Shown here one piece after another: positions 8,137-16,041 of a DNA stretch of 36,787 nucleotides. Made by a program: the position numbers and the translations under genes. The notes below the pieces were generated by a model. The model had not been told where the DNA came from, made no database searches, and saw only the letters and a list, made by a program, of their open reading frames with translations. Every line of letters starts with the position of its first letter. Position 1 is the first letter of the stretch. The DNA is from Parvibaculum sp. (GTDB lineage Bacteria > Pseudomonadota > Alphaproteobacteria > Parvibaculales > Parvibaculaceae), in assembly GCA_013823365.1 (NCBI GenBank), contig PNMC01000009.1, positions 1 to 36,787 of the forward strand, read 5' to 3'.

Positions 8137-9162
8137 TCAGTAAACGAGTTCGTTGTCCGAGTTGTCGGAGGCGAGCAAGATTTCGCCCTTGTTCGCGAGG
8201 TCCTTGGCGACGTTCACCATGGTCATCTGCGCCTCGTCCACATCCTTGAGACGCACCGGGCCCATCATCTCCATGTCTTCGCGCAGGATTTTCGCGGCGC
8301 GTTCCGACATGTTGGCAAAGAAGAGATCGCGGAGCGCGTCGGAGGCGCCCTTGAGCGCGATGCCGAGCTTGTTCTTGTCCACGGCGCGAAGCAGGGTCTG
8401 CACGCCGCCCGGGTCAAGCCTGCTCAGATCCTCGAAGGTGAACATGAGCGCCTTGATGCGATCGGCGCTCTCGCGCGAACGTTCTTCAAGCGCCGCAAGG
8501 AAACGGCCTTCCGTCTGGCGGTCGAAATTGTTGAAGATCTCGGCCATGAGTTCGTGGCTGTCGCGGCGATTGGTGCGCGAGAGGTTCGACATGAATTCCG
8601 AACGCAGCGTCTGCTCCACCTTGTCGAGAATTTCCTTCTGCACCGATTCCATGCGCAGCATGCGCGTCACGACTTCGAGCGCGAAATCCTCCGGCAGGTG
8701 GGTGAGAACCCGCGCCGCATGTTCCGACCGGATCTTGGAAAGCACGACCGCGACGGTCTGCGGGTATTCGTTCTTGAGGTAGCTCGCGAGAACGGCTTCG
8801 TTCACATTGCCGAGCTTCTCCCACATGGTGCGGCCGGCCGGGCCGCGGATTTCATCCATGACGGAATTGACACGGTCTTCGGGCAGGAAGCGGAGCAGCA
8901 GCCGTTCGGTCGATTCATAGGAGCCGACCAGAGCGCCGGTGCCGGAAACCTTGGATGCGAATTCGACAAGAAGTTTTTCCACCGTGCCTGCCTGGACGGT
9001 GCCCAGCGAGGACATGATCTGGGACATTTCCCGGATCTCGTCCTCGTCGAACATTTCCCAGAGAGGTGCGGCGTCGTCCGCGCCGAGGGCGAGCATGAAG
9101 ATCGCCGCCTTCTGCGGGCCGGTCAGCGTCTTGTCGTCTTTGATCTTGGGTGCGGTCGCCAC
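8137..9162 (-). CDS. fliG: Flagellar motor switch protein FliG
   Basis: A 341-residue FliG starting at GTG 9162, with AGGAT of the ribosome site lying across the end of fliF. It has the N-terminal FliF-binding domain ([15 protein letters not shown]), the middle domain with EYPQT at the place of the usual EHPQT motif, and the C-terminal torque domain with charged residues ([21 protein letters not shown]). It forms the upper C-ring, links it to the MS ring and contacts MotA. It begins 11 bases after fliF. The His-to-Tyr change in EHPQT is a small departure from the standard motif. Confidence 0.97.
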   Translation of the reverse strand: MATAPKIKDDKTLTGPQKAAIFMLALGADDAAPLWEMFDEDEIREMSQIMSSLGTVQAGTVEKLLVEFASKVSGTGALVGSYESTERLLLRFLPEDRVNSVMDEIRGPAGRTMWEKLGNVNEAVLASYLKNEYPQTVAVVLSKIRSEHAARVLTHLPEDFALEVVTRMLRMESVQKEILDKVEQTLRSEFMSNLSRTNRRDSHELMAEIFNNFDRQTEGRFLAALEERSRESADRIKALMFTFEDLSRLDPGGVQTLLRAVDKNKLGIALKGASDALRDLFFANMSERAAKILREDMEMMGPVRLKDVDEAQMTMVNVAKDLANKGEILLASDNSDNELVY

Positions 9163-9173
9163 GGTTCAGATCC

Positions 9174-10847
9174 TCAAGCGGTCTCGTGCAGCCAGCTGCG
9201 AAGAATGGAAATCGACTCGTCGGGATGGCTGTTGACGAGTTCGCCGATCTTGCGGACGGAAGATTGCTTTACCTTGCCGGCAACCTGCGCGATGTCGATC
9301 AACATGTCCTCGCTGAGCTGCTCGGGCGAGGGCAGGGCTCCCGCAACACCGTCGCCGTCTCCGGGACCGGCGAGAGAAATATTGCTGCCGGACGGGCCCG
9401 AGAGAGACGGATAAGCACCGGATGAAGAACCGCCTGCCATGCCGGGCGCAACGCGGGCAATCAGAGGGCGCAGGACGAAGAACACCGCAATCAGGGCGAG
9501 AACGCCGATCACGGCAAGTTCGGCAAGGCGCATGATGTCGGCACGTCCGAAGTCGAACAGGCCCGGTTCGCCAGCGCCGTCCTCGGCGCCGAAATCGGCG
9601 ACAGGCGTTTCGGCGAACTGAAGGTTCACGACTTCAACCTGGTCGCCGCGCGTTTCGTCGAAGCCGATGGCCGATTTCACCAGGGCGGCGATCTTGGAAA
9701 GCTCCTCTTCGGAACGCGGCGTATAGACCACATTGCCTTCGGCGTCGGGTGCATAGGCACCGTCCACGAGCACCGCGACGGAGAGGCGCCTCACGCGGCC
9801 AGGCTCCATCACTTCGGTCTTGGTCGTGCGCGAGATTTCGTAGTTGACGGTCTCTTCGGTGCGGTTCGCGGCCTGGCGCGATCCGGTCTCGCCGTCGCCG
9901 CCGGCGAGGTTGGCATTCGGCAGGTTGTTGCCGACGGACACGCCATCGTTGCGAATGCCGTCGGAGCTCGTCGAGGAATCTTCCACCGTTTGCGTGGAGC
10001 GGACGACCTGGCTTGCCGGATCGAACGTGTCCGATGTCTGGGTGATGCGGTTGTAATCCATCTGCGCGGCGACTTCGACGCGCGCCTTGTCGGCGCCGAC
10101 GACGCGCTGGAGAATGTTTTCAAGATGGGTACGCAGGCGGGTTTCGTAGTTCGTGCGGCGCTCGTCGACCGAGCTTGCCAGCATGGATTGTGCATCGTCG
10201 CCCGTGCCGCTCGCGAGCAGGGTGCCACGCTCATCCACGATCGAGACGCGTCCGGGCACGAGCCCGTCCACAGCGGAGGCAACGAGATACTGAATTGCCT
10301 TTACCTGCTGCGTGCCGAGCGAGCTGCGGGAGACCTTGAGGACGATCGAGGCGGTCGGCTCGCGGCGGTCGCGCGAGAAGAGTTCCCGCTCGGGAAGCAC
10401 GAGGTGAACGCGGGCAGCCTGGATGCCTTCAATGGCGCGGATCGTGCGCGCCAGTTCGCCTTCGAGCGCACGCAGGTGATTGATGTTCTGTACGAAGCTC
10501 GTTGTGCCGAGAGAGTCGGCATTATCGAAGATTTCATAGCCGACGGTGCCGCCCGCGGGCAGGCCCTTGCCGGCCAGCATCATGCGCAGGCGCAGCACGT
10601 CGGATTGGGGCACATAAATCATGCTGCCATTGCCGCGGAGTTCGTGCGGCACCTTGGCGGCGTCGAGTTCAGCCACCATTTTCGCCGCGTCCTCGACGCC
10701 GACATCGGAAAAGAGCAGCGCCTTCGGCTCGCCGCCCATGCGCATGGCGATGAATCCGAAGAATCCGAGAAGCGTAACGGCAACAAGCGCCAGCGCTGCA
10801 AGCCGGACCGTGCCCAGTGACTTGAGAAAAGCCGAGAAATCGTTCAC
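9174..10847 (-). CDS. fliF: Flagellar MS-ring protein FliF
   Basis: A 557-residue FliF beginning at GTG 10847, with an AGAGGTGGG ribosome site. One membrane helix lies near residues 15-35 and a second near 440-465 (AVIGVLALIAVFFVL). The periplasmic ring-building motifs lie between them (GVGYEIFDN-like and ARVHLVLPERELF), along with a Gly/Asn-rich loop near residues 290-320. The cytoplasmic C terminus ends ISILRSWLHE, the FliG-binding helix. fliF is first in the operon that runs through flhA. A sigma54-type promoter and a candidate FlbD site lie upstream. Confidence 0.97.
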   Translation of the reverse strand: MNDFSAFLKSLGTVRLAALALVAVTLLGFFGFIAMRMGGEPKALLFSDVGVEDAAKMVAELDAAKVPHELRGNGSMIYVPQSDVLRLRMMLAGKGLPAGGTVGYEIFDNADSLGTTSFVQNINHLRALEGELARTIRAIEGIQAARVHLVLPERELFSRDRREPTASIVLKVSRSSLGTQQVKAIQYLVASAVDGLVPGRVSIVDERGTLLASGTGDDAQSMLASSVDERRTNYETRLRTHLENILQRVVGADKARVEVAAQMDYNRITQTSDTFDPASQVVRSTQTVEDSSTSSDGIRNDGVSVGNNLPNANLAGGDGETGSRQAANRTEETVNYEISRTTKTEVMEPGRVRRLSVAVLVDGAYAPDAEGNVVYTPRSEEELSKIAALVKSAIGFDETRGDQVEVVNLQFAETPVADFGAEDGAGEPGLFDFGRADIMRLAELAVIGVLALIAVFFVLRPLIARVAPGMAGGSSSGAYPSLSGPSGSNISLAGPGDGDGVAGALPSPEQLSEDMLIDIAQVAGKVKQSSVRKIGELVNSHPDESISILRSWLHETA

Positions 10848-10923
10848 GAACCCACCTCTACTTGCCAGTGCGCAAGCCGGCGATCCGCTTCAGGATCGGT
10901 GCCCGTGCCGACAGGAGGTAAGG

Positions 10924-10940
10924 CGCAATTTCTTTGCCCC
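10924..10940 (-). promoter_or_regulatory. Sigma54 promoter of the fliF operon
   Basis: On the minus strand the site reads GGGGCAAAGAAATTGCG. It has GG at 10938-10937 and GC at 10926-10925 with exactly ten bases between, and TTGC at the -12 element, matching TGGC-N7-TTGC. Transcription would start near 10913, leaving a leader of about 65 bases before the fliF GTG. A candidate FlbD palindrome is centred 98 bp upstream of the -24 GG. Confidence 0.7.
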
Positions 10941-11007
10941 GGAAGCCCGATCCATTGTCGCCCGATCGGGGCCCCTTGCCGCTAGGCAGAAATTACCGCG
11001 TGCAGCC

Positions 11008-11022
11008 TAAACAGATGTTTAA
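11008..11022. promoter_or_regulatory. CtrA-like box upstream of fliF
   Basis: TAAA-N7-TTAA on the plus strand, which is TTAA-N7-TTTA on the minus strand, has the exact 7-base spacing of CtrA boxes with one mismatch. It lies between the FlbD palindrome and the sigma54 promoter. In Caulobacter the fliF promoter is CtrA-dependent, so dual control is plausible. This is based on a motif only. Confidence 0.4.
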
Positions 11023-11026
11023 CGGG

Positions 11027-11045
11027 CCCGGCAATTTTTGCCGGG
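11027..11045. promoter_or_regulatory. Candidate FlbD (ftr) enhancer of fliF
   Basis: CCCGGCAATTTTTGCCGGG has 8-bp perfect arms around a TTT centre. The minus strand reads CCCGGCAAAAATTGCCGGG, which agrees with the ftr consensus I recall for Caulobacter (CCGGCAAAA..TGCCG). A second near-identical copy lies upstream of fliK at almost the same distance from its sigma54 promoter. It could also fold as an RNA hairpin, but it has no T run and lies beyond the sciP terminator. Confidence 0.75.
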
Positions 11046-11076
11046 TTCCGCACGGGGCTGGGGATAAAATGAAAAA

Positions 11077-11103
11077 GCGCCGGCGGAGAGGGTCCGCCGG
11101 CGC
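11077..11103 (-). terminator. Rho-independent terminator of sciP
   Basis: A perfect 11-bp GC-rich stem (GCGCCGGCGGA / TCCGCCGGCGC) with a 5-base loop is followed on the minus strand by TTTTTCATTTTAT. It lies 36 bases after the sciP stop and insulates sciP from the fliF operon. Confidence 0.9.
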
Positions 11104-11139
11104 CCGAAAAGACAGCAAGTACGCAGATACTCTTCTATC

Positions 11140-11415
11140 TCACTGCCGGTACTGCTGGACACGGGTCGCGCGCAGACCTGCGAGCCCATGGCGTTCGATG
11201 GACCGCTGCCAGCTCAGGAATTCCTCCACCGTCAGCGTGTAGCGGCGGCAGGCATCGTCGAGGCTGATAAGGCCGCCGCGGACAGCCGCGACAACTTCAG
11301 CCTTGCGACGGATCACCCAGCGCTTCGTATCGGGCGGCGGCAGGTCAGCGACAGTGAGCGGGCTCCCGTCGGGCCCGATCACGTAGTTGACCTTCACGGT
11401 CTGGTGTTCACTCAT
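11140..11415 (-). CDS. sciP: CtrA inhibitory protein SciP (DUF1153)
   Basis: A 91-residue protein with the near-invariant family core YVIGPDGSPLTVADLPP, TKRWVIRRKAEVVAAVRGG and YTLTVEEFLSWQ, the last two forming a helix-turn-helix. In Caulobacter SciP accumulates in G1, binds CtrA and also DNA, and blocks CtrA-activated promoters. It is flanked by its own terminator and by a CtrA-like box upstream, so it is probably monocistronic. Its location inside a flagellar cluster, in a window that also carries ctrA, suggests local coordination of CtrA output with flagellar gene expression. Confidence 0.95.
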   Translation of the reverse strand: MSEHQTVKVNYVIGPDGSPLTVADLPPPDTKRWVIRRKAEVVAAVRGGLISLDDACRRYTLTVEEFLSWQRSIERHGLAGLRATRVQQYRQ

Positions 11416-11466
11416 CGAACTTTATTCTCCGTACTCATCGCATGGGCTGAAGATAAACCCGGGCTT

Positions 11467-11481
11467 TTAAAAAACGGCTAA
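11467..11481. promoter_or_regulatory. CtrA-like box upstream of sciP
   Basis: TTAA-N7-CTAA on the plus strand, or TTAG-N7-TTAA on the minus strand, lies 52-66 bases upstream of the sciP ATG. It has the CtrA spacing with one mismatch. sciP is a CtrA target in Caulobacter, so a feedback loop is expected. No clear -35/-10 pair stands out nearby. Confidence 0.4.
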
Positions 11482-11550
11482 GTGCCTTGGTAAAATTTGT
11501 CCGAAATCAAAGACTTAGGCGTTTCATTGCGGGACGGAACAATTGCCGGA

Positions 11551-12228
11551 TCAGGCCGATCCCGGCTGTTTCACGGCGGTTACCTGCGAATAGCGGATTT
11601 GCGCTCCGTTAATGGTCAGAAGCGGATCGGTCGACGTCATGTCGATGGCGGTGACGATGCCGGTGGTGCGGGTGTCGACAGCGACCGGGGCGCCGGTCGC
11701 TGTATTGGCCGTGACTTTCAGGAAGTAGGTGCCGTCCGGCAGTGTGCTGCCATTGCTGTCTTTTCCGTCCCAGGTGAACTCGTGGCTGCCCTTGTCGGCG
11801 CTCATCCGCTCGGTATAGACGGTCGCGCCGTCGCTATTGATGACCTGGAGGATGGTGTCGGGCGCGTCCGCGGCCGTGGCGAAGCTCCAGCGGGCTTCGC
11901 CATTCTCGAGCAAGGCACCGGTGCCGGAACCGGTCACTTCCTTGCCGAGCAGCGAAACGGCCAGATTTGCATTCTGGACCGAGTTTGCGATCAGCAGCAG
12001 TTCGAGATTGCGGTTGGTCTGGATCGACTGCTCGACACCGGACATCTGCACCAGCTGCTGGGTGAACTGATCCGAACTCATCGGGTTGGTCGGGTCCTGA
12101 TGCATGAGCTGCGTGGTCAGAAGACGCAGGAAAGTATCGAAGTTGCCTGCAAGGGCCGCGGAGGCTGCAGATGACTGGCTGGTGTAGGTTGCTGACTGAA
12201 GAACAGCATTGGCCGCTGCGATATCCAT
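11551..12228 (-). CDS. flgD: Flagellar hook-capping protein FlgD
   Basis: A 225-residue FlgD. The N-terminal region contains the conserved FLRLLTTQLMHQDPTNPM motif and QLVQMSGVEQSIQTN, which guide export and cap function. The C-terminal half holds the tudor/FnIII-like fold, with FTWDGKDSNGSTLPDGTYFL, the FlgD-Ig repeat signature. FlgD sits at the tip of the growing hook and is absent from the finished structure. It begins 18 bases after fliK with a GAGGGAG ribosome site, so the two share a transcript. Confidence 0.96.
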   Translation of the reverse strand: MDIAAANAVLQSATYTSQSSAASAALAGNFDTFLRLLTTQLMHQDPTNPMSSDQFTQQLVQMSGVEQSIQTNRNLELLLIANSVQNANLAVSLLGKEVTGSGTGALLENGEARWSFATAADAPDTILQVINSDGATVYTERMSADKGSHEFTWDGKDSNGSTLPDGTYFLKVTANTATGAPVAVDTRTTGIVTAIDMTSTDPLLTINGAQIRYSQVTAVKQPGSA

Positions 12229-12246
12229 GATCCGGGCTCCCTCGCG

Positions 12247-13734
12247 TCAGACGCGGATGTCGACGCCGCCATCGGCAGCGAGGTTGATGTTGTAGATCGG
12301 CAGGACGGAGGTATCGTCCTCGCCTTCATCGTTGCCATTGCTGCCATCCGCTCCCGCGAAGGCGCTCTCGGCGCCATCGCCGCTTCCGTCCTTCAGCGAG
12401 AAGTTGAGGCTGTCGCTGTCGGCCTGAAGTCCGGCATTGTTGAGTGCCTGCTGGAGTGCGCGGGCGTCGCGCTGCAGGAGGTCGAGGGTTTCAGGCCGCT
12501 CGACCGACATATGAGCGACGACCTGTCCGTCCTTGCGGATTTCCATGCGGACGTCGATACGGCCCATCTCCGGCGGGTCGAGACGGATGTCGAAGCGGTT
12601 GAGGCCTTTCTGAAGATTGCGCGCCATCTGAAGCGCGATGGCGGCGGCGGGCACCTGCGTCGGCTGGCTCTGGCCGGGCAGGGTGCCGATGCGTACTGTT
12701 GCGGCGGTTGCGCCAGCGGGCGATGACTGCGGAAGGGTGCCGGGCGGCAAATCTCCGCCGCGCATGGCCGCTCCGCCTTCCACCGCGGGTACGCCGATAA
12801 GGGGCGTCCGCTGCGCCGGCATGGCTGCCGCGCGGAGAATCTGTTGCGCGACCTGCTGCACCGTCTGGAGAGCTGCTTTCGGCAACTCGCCATCCTGCTT
12901 GGCTTCGGCTTTCTTGCCGGCGAGCTTTTCGGCGGCTTCCTGGCCGAGGCCTTTTGCGGGTTTGGCGTCTTCGGCCGACTTCGCCTGCGCGAGGGTGGTT
13001 TCGGATGCGTCGTCTCCCGCCACGCCGGAATCGGATGCGACCCGCTGTTCTGCGGCGCGCTTCTCCGGAAGAGCGCGGGCGGGTGTCTCCACCGTTTCGG
13101 CGGGCGCGTTATTTGTCTCGCCGGGCTTGCTCGCCGCGTGCTTCTGGCCCGGATGCTCGGGTTGAGACGCTGCGGGCTTTGCCGGTTTGTCCAGCGTGGT
13201 GTCGCTTTCGTCGGCTTCGCCCGCGGGCGCCGCCGTCTCTTCTGGAAGGGCAGCGGCAGGGGCTGCTGCGACATTCCCGGCAGGCGCTTCAGCCGTCTGC
13301 CCGGGCACCTCTTCGTCGAGATTGCTGCCCGGACTCTGCTTTTCCGCGGGTTTCAGGGATGGGTCGTCCGCCGTGTGAGCGGAGGTTTCCACCCCAACCG
13401 TCATTTCGGGCTCGATGGCGGGTGTGGCAACCACTTCAAGCGGGGCACCGGCGCTGTCCTGATTTTCGGCGTTTTCCTGCGCCGGGCGGTCATTCTCGGC
13501 CTTCCGGTTCTCGTCCCGGTCATTCCGGGCTTCGCGCGTACGGTCGGGTGTGCGCTCTGTCCGCTCGGCCGGCCGGTCGTCGCGCCGGCGGCCCGCATCC
13601 GAACGGGTGTTTTCGGCGAGATGGCGGGCAAACTCGTTCGCGGCGCTAGCGGTCGTCACACGGACGGAGCCGGGCTGGATCGAAAGCGCGTCGGAAGCTG
13701 AGTTGCGCTGCGTGGCCGAAGAAGACATATCCAT
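12247..13734 (-). CDS. fliK: Flagellar hook-length control protein FliK
   Basis: With the ATG at 13734 the product is 495 residues; a longer open frame adds 26 residues without a ribosome site. The first 330 or so residues are low-complexity, rich in Ala, Glu, Pro and Lys, as expected of the disordered ruler part. The C-terminal domain (about residues 365-470) has the Flg_hook pattern FDIRLDPPEMGRIDVRMEI and LDLLQRDARALQQALNNAG, which contacts FlhB and switches export specificity once the hook reaches length. The C-terminal tail is acidic and Gly/Asn-rich. It is the promoter-proximal gene of fliK-flgD, with a sigma54 promoter and FlbD-type enhancer upstream. Confidence 0.93.
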   Translation of the reverse strand: MDMSSSATQRNSASDALSIQPGSVRVTTASAANEFARHLAENTRSDAGRRRDDRPAERTERTPDRTREARNDRDENRKAENDRPAQENAENQDSAGAPLEVVATPAIEPEMTVGVETSAHTADDPSLKPAEKQSPGSNLDEEVPGQTAEAPAGNVAAAPAAALPEETAAPAGEADESDTTLDKPAKPAASQPEHPGQKHAASKPGETNNAPAETVETPARALPEKRAAEQRVASDSGVAGDDASETTLAQAKSAEDAKPAKGLGQEAAEKLAGKKAEAKQDGELPKAALQTVQQVAQQILRAAAMPAQRTPLIGVPAVEGGAAMRGGDLPPGTLPQSSPAGATAATVRIGTLPGQSQPTQVPAAAIALQMARNLQKGLNRFDIRLDPPEMGRIDVRMEIRKDGQVVAHMSVERPETLDLLQRDARALQQALNNAGLQADSDSLNFSLKDGSGDGAESAFAGADGSNGNDEGEDDTSVLPIYNINLAADGGVDIRV

Positions 13735-13772
13735 TGGGTCACCTGGTCGAAAATGCGGTCCAGGCCCAAGGA

Positions 13773-13789
13773 AGCAAGCTGCAGGCCAG
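13773..13789 (-). promoter_or_regulatory. Sigma54 promoter of fliK-flgD
   Basis: The minus strand reads CTGGCCTGCAGCTTGCT, with GG at 13787-13786 and GC at 13775-13774 separated by exactly ten bases. This is a close match to TGGC-N7-TTGCW. The predicted start is near 13762, about 28 bases before the fliK ATG. Confidence 0.75.
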
Positions 13790-13810
13790 TGCTCCAAAAA
13801 GAAAAATCTC

Positions 13811-13823
13811 AATCAATTCATTG
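13811..13823 (+). promoter_or_regulatory. IHF consensus site in the fliK promoter
   Basis: AATCAATTCATTG matches the IHF consensus WATCAANNNNTTR at every defined position. It lies between the FlbD palindrome (13870-13888) and the sigma54 promoter (13773-13789), where DNA bending would bring a bound activator to sigma54 polymerase. This matches the known architecture of late flagellar promoters in Caulobacter. Confidence 0.65.
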
Positions 13824-13831
13824 GCTTGGGC

Positions 13832-13860
13832 TTGACGTCGTGTGACGGTGCCCCGATATT
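13832..13860 (+). promoter_or_regulatory. Sigma70-type promoter of mnmA
   Basis: TTGACG at 13832-13837 and GATATT at 13855-13860 are spaced by 17 bases. The expected start near 13867 lies immediately before the candidate FlbD palindrome, which would then occupy the first transcribed bases. Confidence 0.5.
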
Positions 13861-13869
13861 CCCTGCCGA

Positions 13870-13888
13870 CCCGGCAGCTTTTGCCGGG
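13870..13888. promoter_or_regulatory. Candidate FlbD (ftr) enhancer of fliK
   Basis: The minus strand reads CCCGGCAAAAGCTGCCGGG, a 19-bp palindrome that differs from the fliF-linked copy only at the centre. Its centre is 92 bp upstream of the fliK -24 GG, against 98 bp for fliF. It also ends 13 bases before the mnmA ATG on the other strand, so FlbD bound here could affect both genes. Confidence 0.75.
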
Positions 13889-13901
13889 CAGGAGCCGCAT
13901 C

Positions 13902-15119
13902 ATGCGCATCGCTTTCGACGACAAGACGGGACTGAACAGCCTCGATCTTCCGGGCCGGCCGGAGGATACGCGGGTGGTCGTCGCCATGTCGGGCGGGGTG
14001 GACAGTTCCGTGACGGCCGCGCTTCTCAAGGAGCAGGGCTATGACGTGGTGGGGATCACCATGCAGCTCTACGACCATGGCGCGGCGGTGGCGCGCAAGG
14101 GCGCCTGCTGCGCCGGGCAGGACATCCACGATGCGCGCCGTGTCGCCGAGCAGATCGGTATTCCGCATTACGTGCTCGACTATGAAGACCGCTTCCGCAA
14201 GGAGGTGATGGAGGATTTCGCCTCTTCTTATGCGGCGGGCGAAACGCCCATTCCCTGCGTGCGCTGCAACGAGCGCGTGAAGTTTCGCGATCTCCTCGAT
14301 ACGGCGCGCGATCTCGGCGCAGCGGCGCTGGCGACGGGCCATTATATTTCGAGCAGGCCGGGCAAGGCGGGGCGCGAGATGCGCCGTCCGCGCGATCTCG
14401 ATCGCGACCAGAGCTACTTTCTCTTTACCACCACCCGCGAGCAGCTCGATTTTCTTCGCTTTCCGCTTGGCGAGCTGACCAAGCCCGAAGCCCGGGAGCT
14501 TGCGGCGCGGATGGGACTCGGTGTCGCGCAGAAGCCGGACAGCCAGGATATCTGTTTCGTGCCGTCGGGGCGTTACACGACCATCGTGCAGCGGCTGCGG
14601 CCGGATACGGCGGAGCCGGGCGAGATCGTCCATCTCGATGGCCGCGTGCTTGGCCGCCATGACGGCATCATCAATTTCACGATCGGGCAGCGGAAGGGAC
14701 TTGGCATCGGCGCCGATGGGCCCGAAAGCGAGCCGCTTTTCGTTGTGAGGCTCGACCCGGCCAAGCGCCGGGTGATCGTCGGCCCGAAAGGGGCGCTTGG
14801 AACGCGCCGGCTCCATCTGCGCGACGTCAACTGGCTGGGGGATGTTCCGCTTGCCGGGTTGCCGGCCGGCGGTGTTGAGATACTCGCGCGGGTCCGTTCC
14901 ACGCGGGAGCCGGTTGCGGCAATCCTGGAGCAGGCCGCAGAGGGGGCGCTGGTGACGCTTGCCGAGGGTGAAGGCGGGGTGGCGCCGGGCCAGGCCTGCG
15001 TTTTCTACGATGCGGCGGATCCTGCCCGCGTTCTCGGCGGTGGCTGGATCGCGCGGACGGAAAGCGGTTGGCAGGCGGGACTTGAGGCGGGGCAGGGCGT
15101 GCTCGCAGCACAGGCCTGA
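13902..15119 (+). CDS. mnmA: tRNA 2-thiouridylase MnmA (TrmU)
   Basis: A 405-residue product from ATG 13902, preceded by GCAGGAG. The enzyme activates and thiolates U34 of tRNA-Lys, -Glu and -Gln using ATP and sulfur relayed from IscS. The PP-loop SGGVDSSV lies near residue 30. The two catalytic cysteines are in CVRCN (near residue 125) and in DSQDICFVP (near 220). GQRKGLGI belongs to the central domain and the C-terminal beta-barrel is present. An open frame extends 20 codons upstream through the palindrome but has no ribosome site. It is divergent from fliK. Confidence 0.96.
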   Translation: MRIAFDDKTGLNSLDLPGRPEDTRVVVAMSGGVDSSVTAALLKEQGYDVVGITMQLYDHGAAVARKGACCAGQDIHDARRVAEQIGIPHYVLDYEDRFRKEVMEDFASSYAAGETPIPCVRCNERVKFRDLLDTARDLGAAALATGHYISSRPGKAGREMRRPRDLDRDQSYFLFTTTREQLDFLRFPLGELTKPEARELAARMGLGVAQKPDSQDICFVPSGRYTTIVQRLRPDTAEPGEIVHLDGRVLGRHDGIINFTIGQRKGLGIGADGPESEPLFVVRLDPAKRRVIVGPKGALGTRRLHLRDVNWLGDVPLAGLPAGGVEILARVRSTREPVAAILEQAAEGALVTLAEGEGGVAPGQACVFYDAADPARVLGGGWIARTESGWQAGLEAGQGVLAAQA

Positions 15120-15213
15120 AAACGCAATTTGGCCTTATTCGGCCGGGTATAGTGTTGCCGAACGGAACAAGAGCCTCCACAGTTGCTGTGTTGAATTCTA
15201 AGGGGTCGGGATT

Positions 15214-15891
15214 TTGAACGGAATCGCGCGTATAGACGAACAATCGGTCATCAAGGCCTATGCGCGCTGGGCGCCCGTTTACGATTTCTCTTTCGGTCCG
15301 ATCGCCGATGCCGGGCGCAAGCGCGCCATCGACATCATCAACCGGCGCAAGGGCAATCTGCTTGAGGTCGGCGTTGGTACCGGCGTCGCCCTGCCGCGCT
15401 ATGCGCCCCACCTCACGGTGACGGGTATCGACCTCTCGCCCGACATGCTGCGCATCGCACGTCAGCGCGTTCGCGAAAAGCACCTCGACAATATTGCCGC
15501 GCTCTACGAAATGGATGCCTCCGAACTCACTTTCGAGGATGCGTCCTTCGACACGGTGGTGGCGATGTATGTGATGACTGTCGTGCCCGATCCCGTCAAA
15601 GTGCTGCGCGAGCTCGAACGCGTCTGTGCGCCGGGGGGCGAGGTGCTCATCGTCAATCATTTCGCGCAGGACCACGGCTTGCGCGGCTGGGTCGAAAGCT
15701 TCATGGCGCCGGCGGCGAGAGCGCTTGGCTGGCACCCCGATTTCCGGGCCGAGACCATTACCGACGCGACGACGCTCGAACTCGTCGAGACGGTGAAACT
15801 CAAACCCTTCGGGCTTTTCACCATGCTGCGTTTCCGCAAGGCGGAAGCCGTGCAAGAAGAGCCGTCCGCAGAAGGCGTACAACCCGTCTGA
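15214..15891 (+). CDS. pmtA: PmtA-like phospholipid N-methyltransferase
   Basis: A 225-residue class I SAM-dependent methyltransferase starting at TTG 15214, with AAGGGG about 10 bases upstream. The SAM motif LLEVGVGTGVALP lies near residues 50-62, with GIDLSPDMLRIAR following. The opening YARWAPVYDFSFGPIADAGRK resembles the Rhodobacter/Sinorhizobium soluble phosphatidylethanolamine N-methyltransferases, which convert PE stepwise to phosphatidylcholine at the membrane surface. No membrane helix is evident. The substrate is inferred from this resemblance; a ubiquinone- or other lipid-directed methyltransferase remains possible. It lies 94 bases after mnmA, is apparently transcribed separately, and ends just before the tRNA promoter. 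Confidence 0.75.
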   Translation: MNGIARIDEQSVIKAYARWAPVYDFSFGPIADAGRKRAIDIINRRKGNLLEVGVGTGVALPRYAPHLTVTGIDLSPDMLRIARQRVREKHLDNIAALYEMDASELTFEDASFDTVVAMYVMTVVPDPVKVLRELERVCAPGGEVLIVNHFAQDHGLRGWVESFMAPAARALGWHPDFRAETITDATTLELVETVKLKPFGLFTMLRFRKAEAVQEEPSAEGVQPV

Positions 15892-15955
15892 GCGGTCCTG
15901 TTTCCTGCCCAATAGCTCGATTTGCGCGGGATTGGCGCGGGGCTTGCCCGCTTGC

Positions 15956-15984
15956 TTGACAGCCCGGCACGTCGCCCCTTATAT
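15956..15984 (+). promoter_or_regulatory. Sigma70 promoter of tRNA-Met
   Basis: A perfect -35 TTGACA at 15956-15961 and a -10 TTATAT at 15979-15984 are separated by 17 bases. The start point would be near 15991, about 50 bases before the mature tRNA. This is the clearest housekeeping promoter in the window, as expected for a stable RNA gene. Confidence 0.85.
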
Positions 15985-16041
15985 CCGGGGCTTCCCGGCG
16001 CCTGACGGCGCGCGGGGGCGCGGTTTTCCGCGGCCTCATGG

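Noticed and set aside
11027-11045. Reading the palindrome upstream of fliF as a second terminator of sciP
   Set aside because: It has no T run on the minus strand, lies beyond an excellent terminator, and has a near-identical copy upstream of fliK where no transcript ends. An enhancer site explains both copies better.
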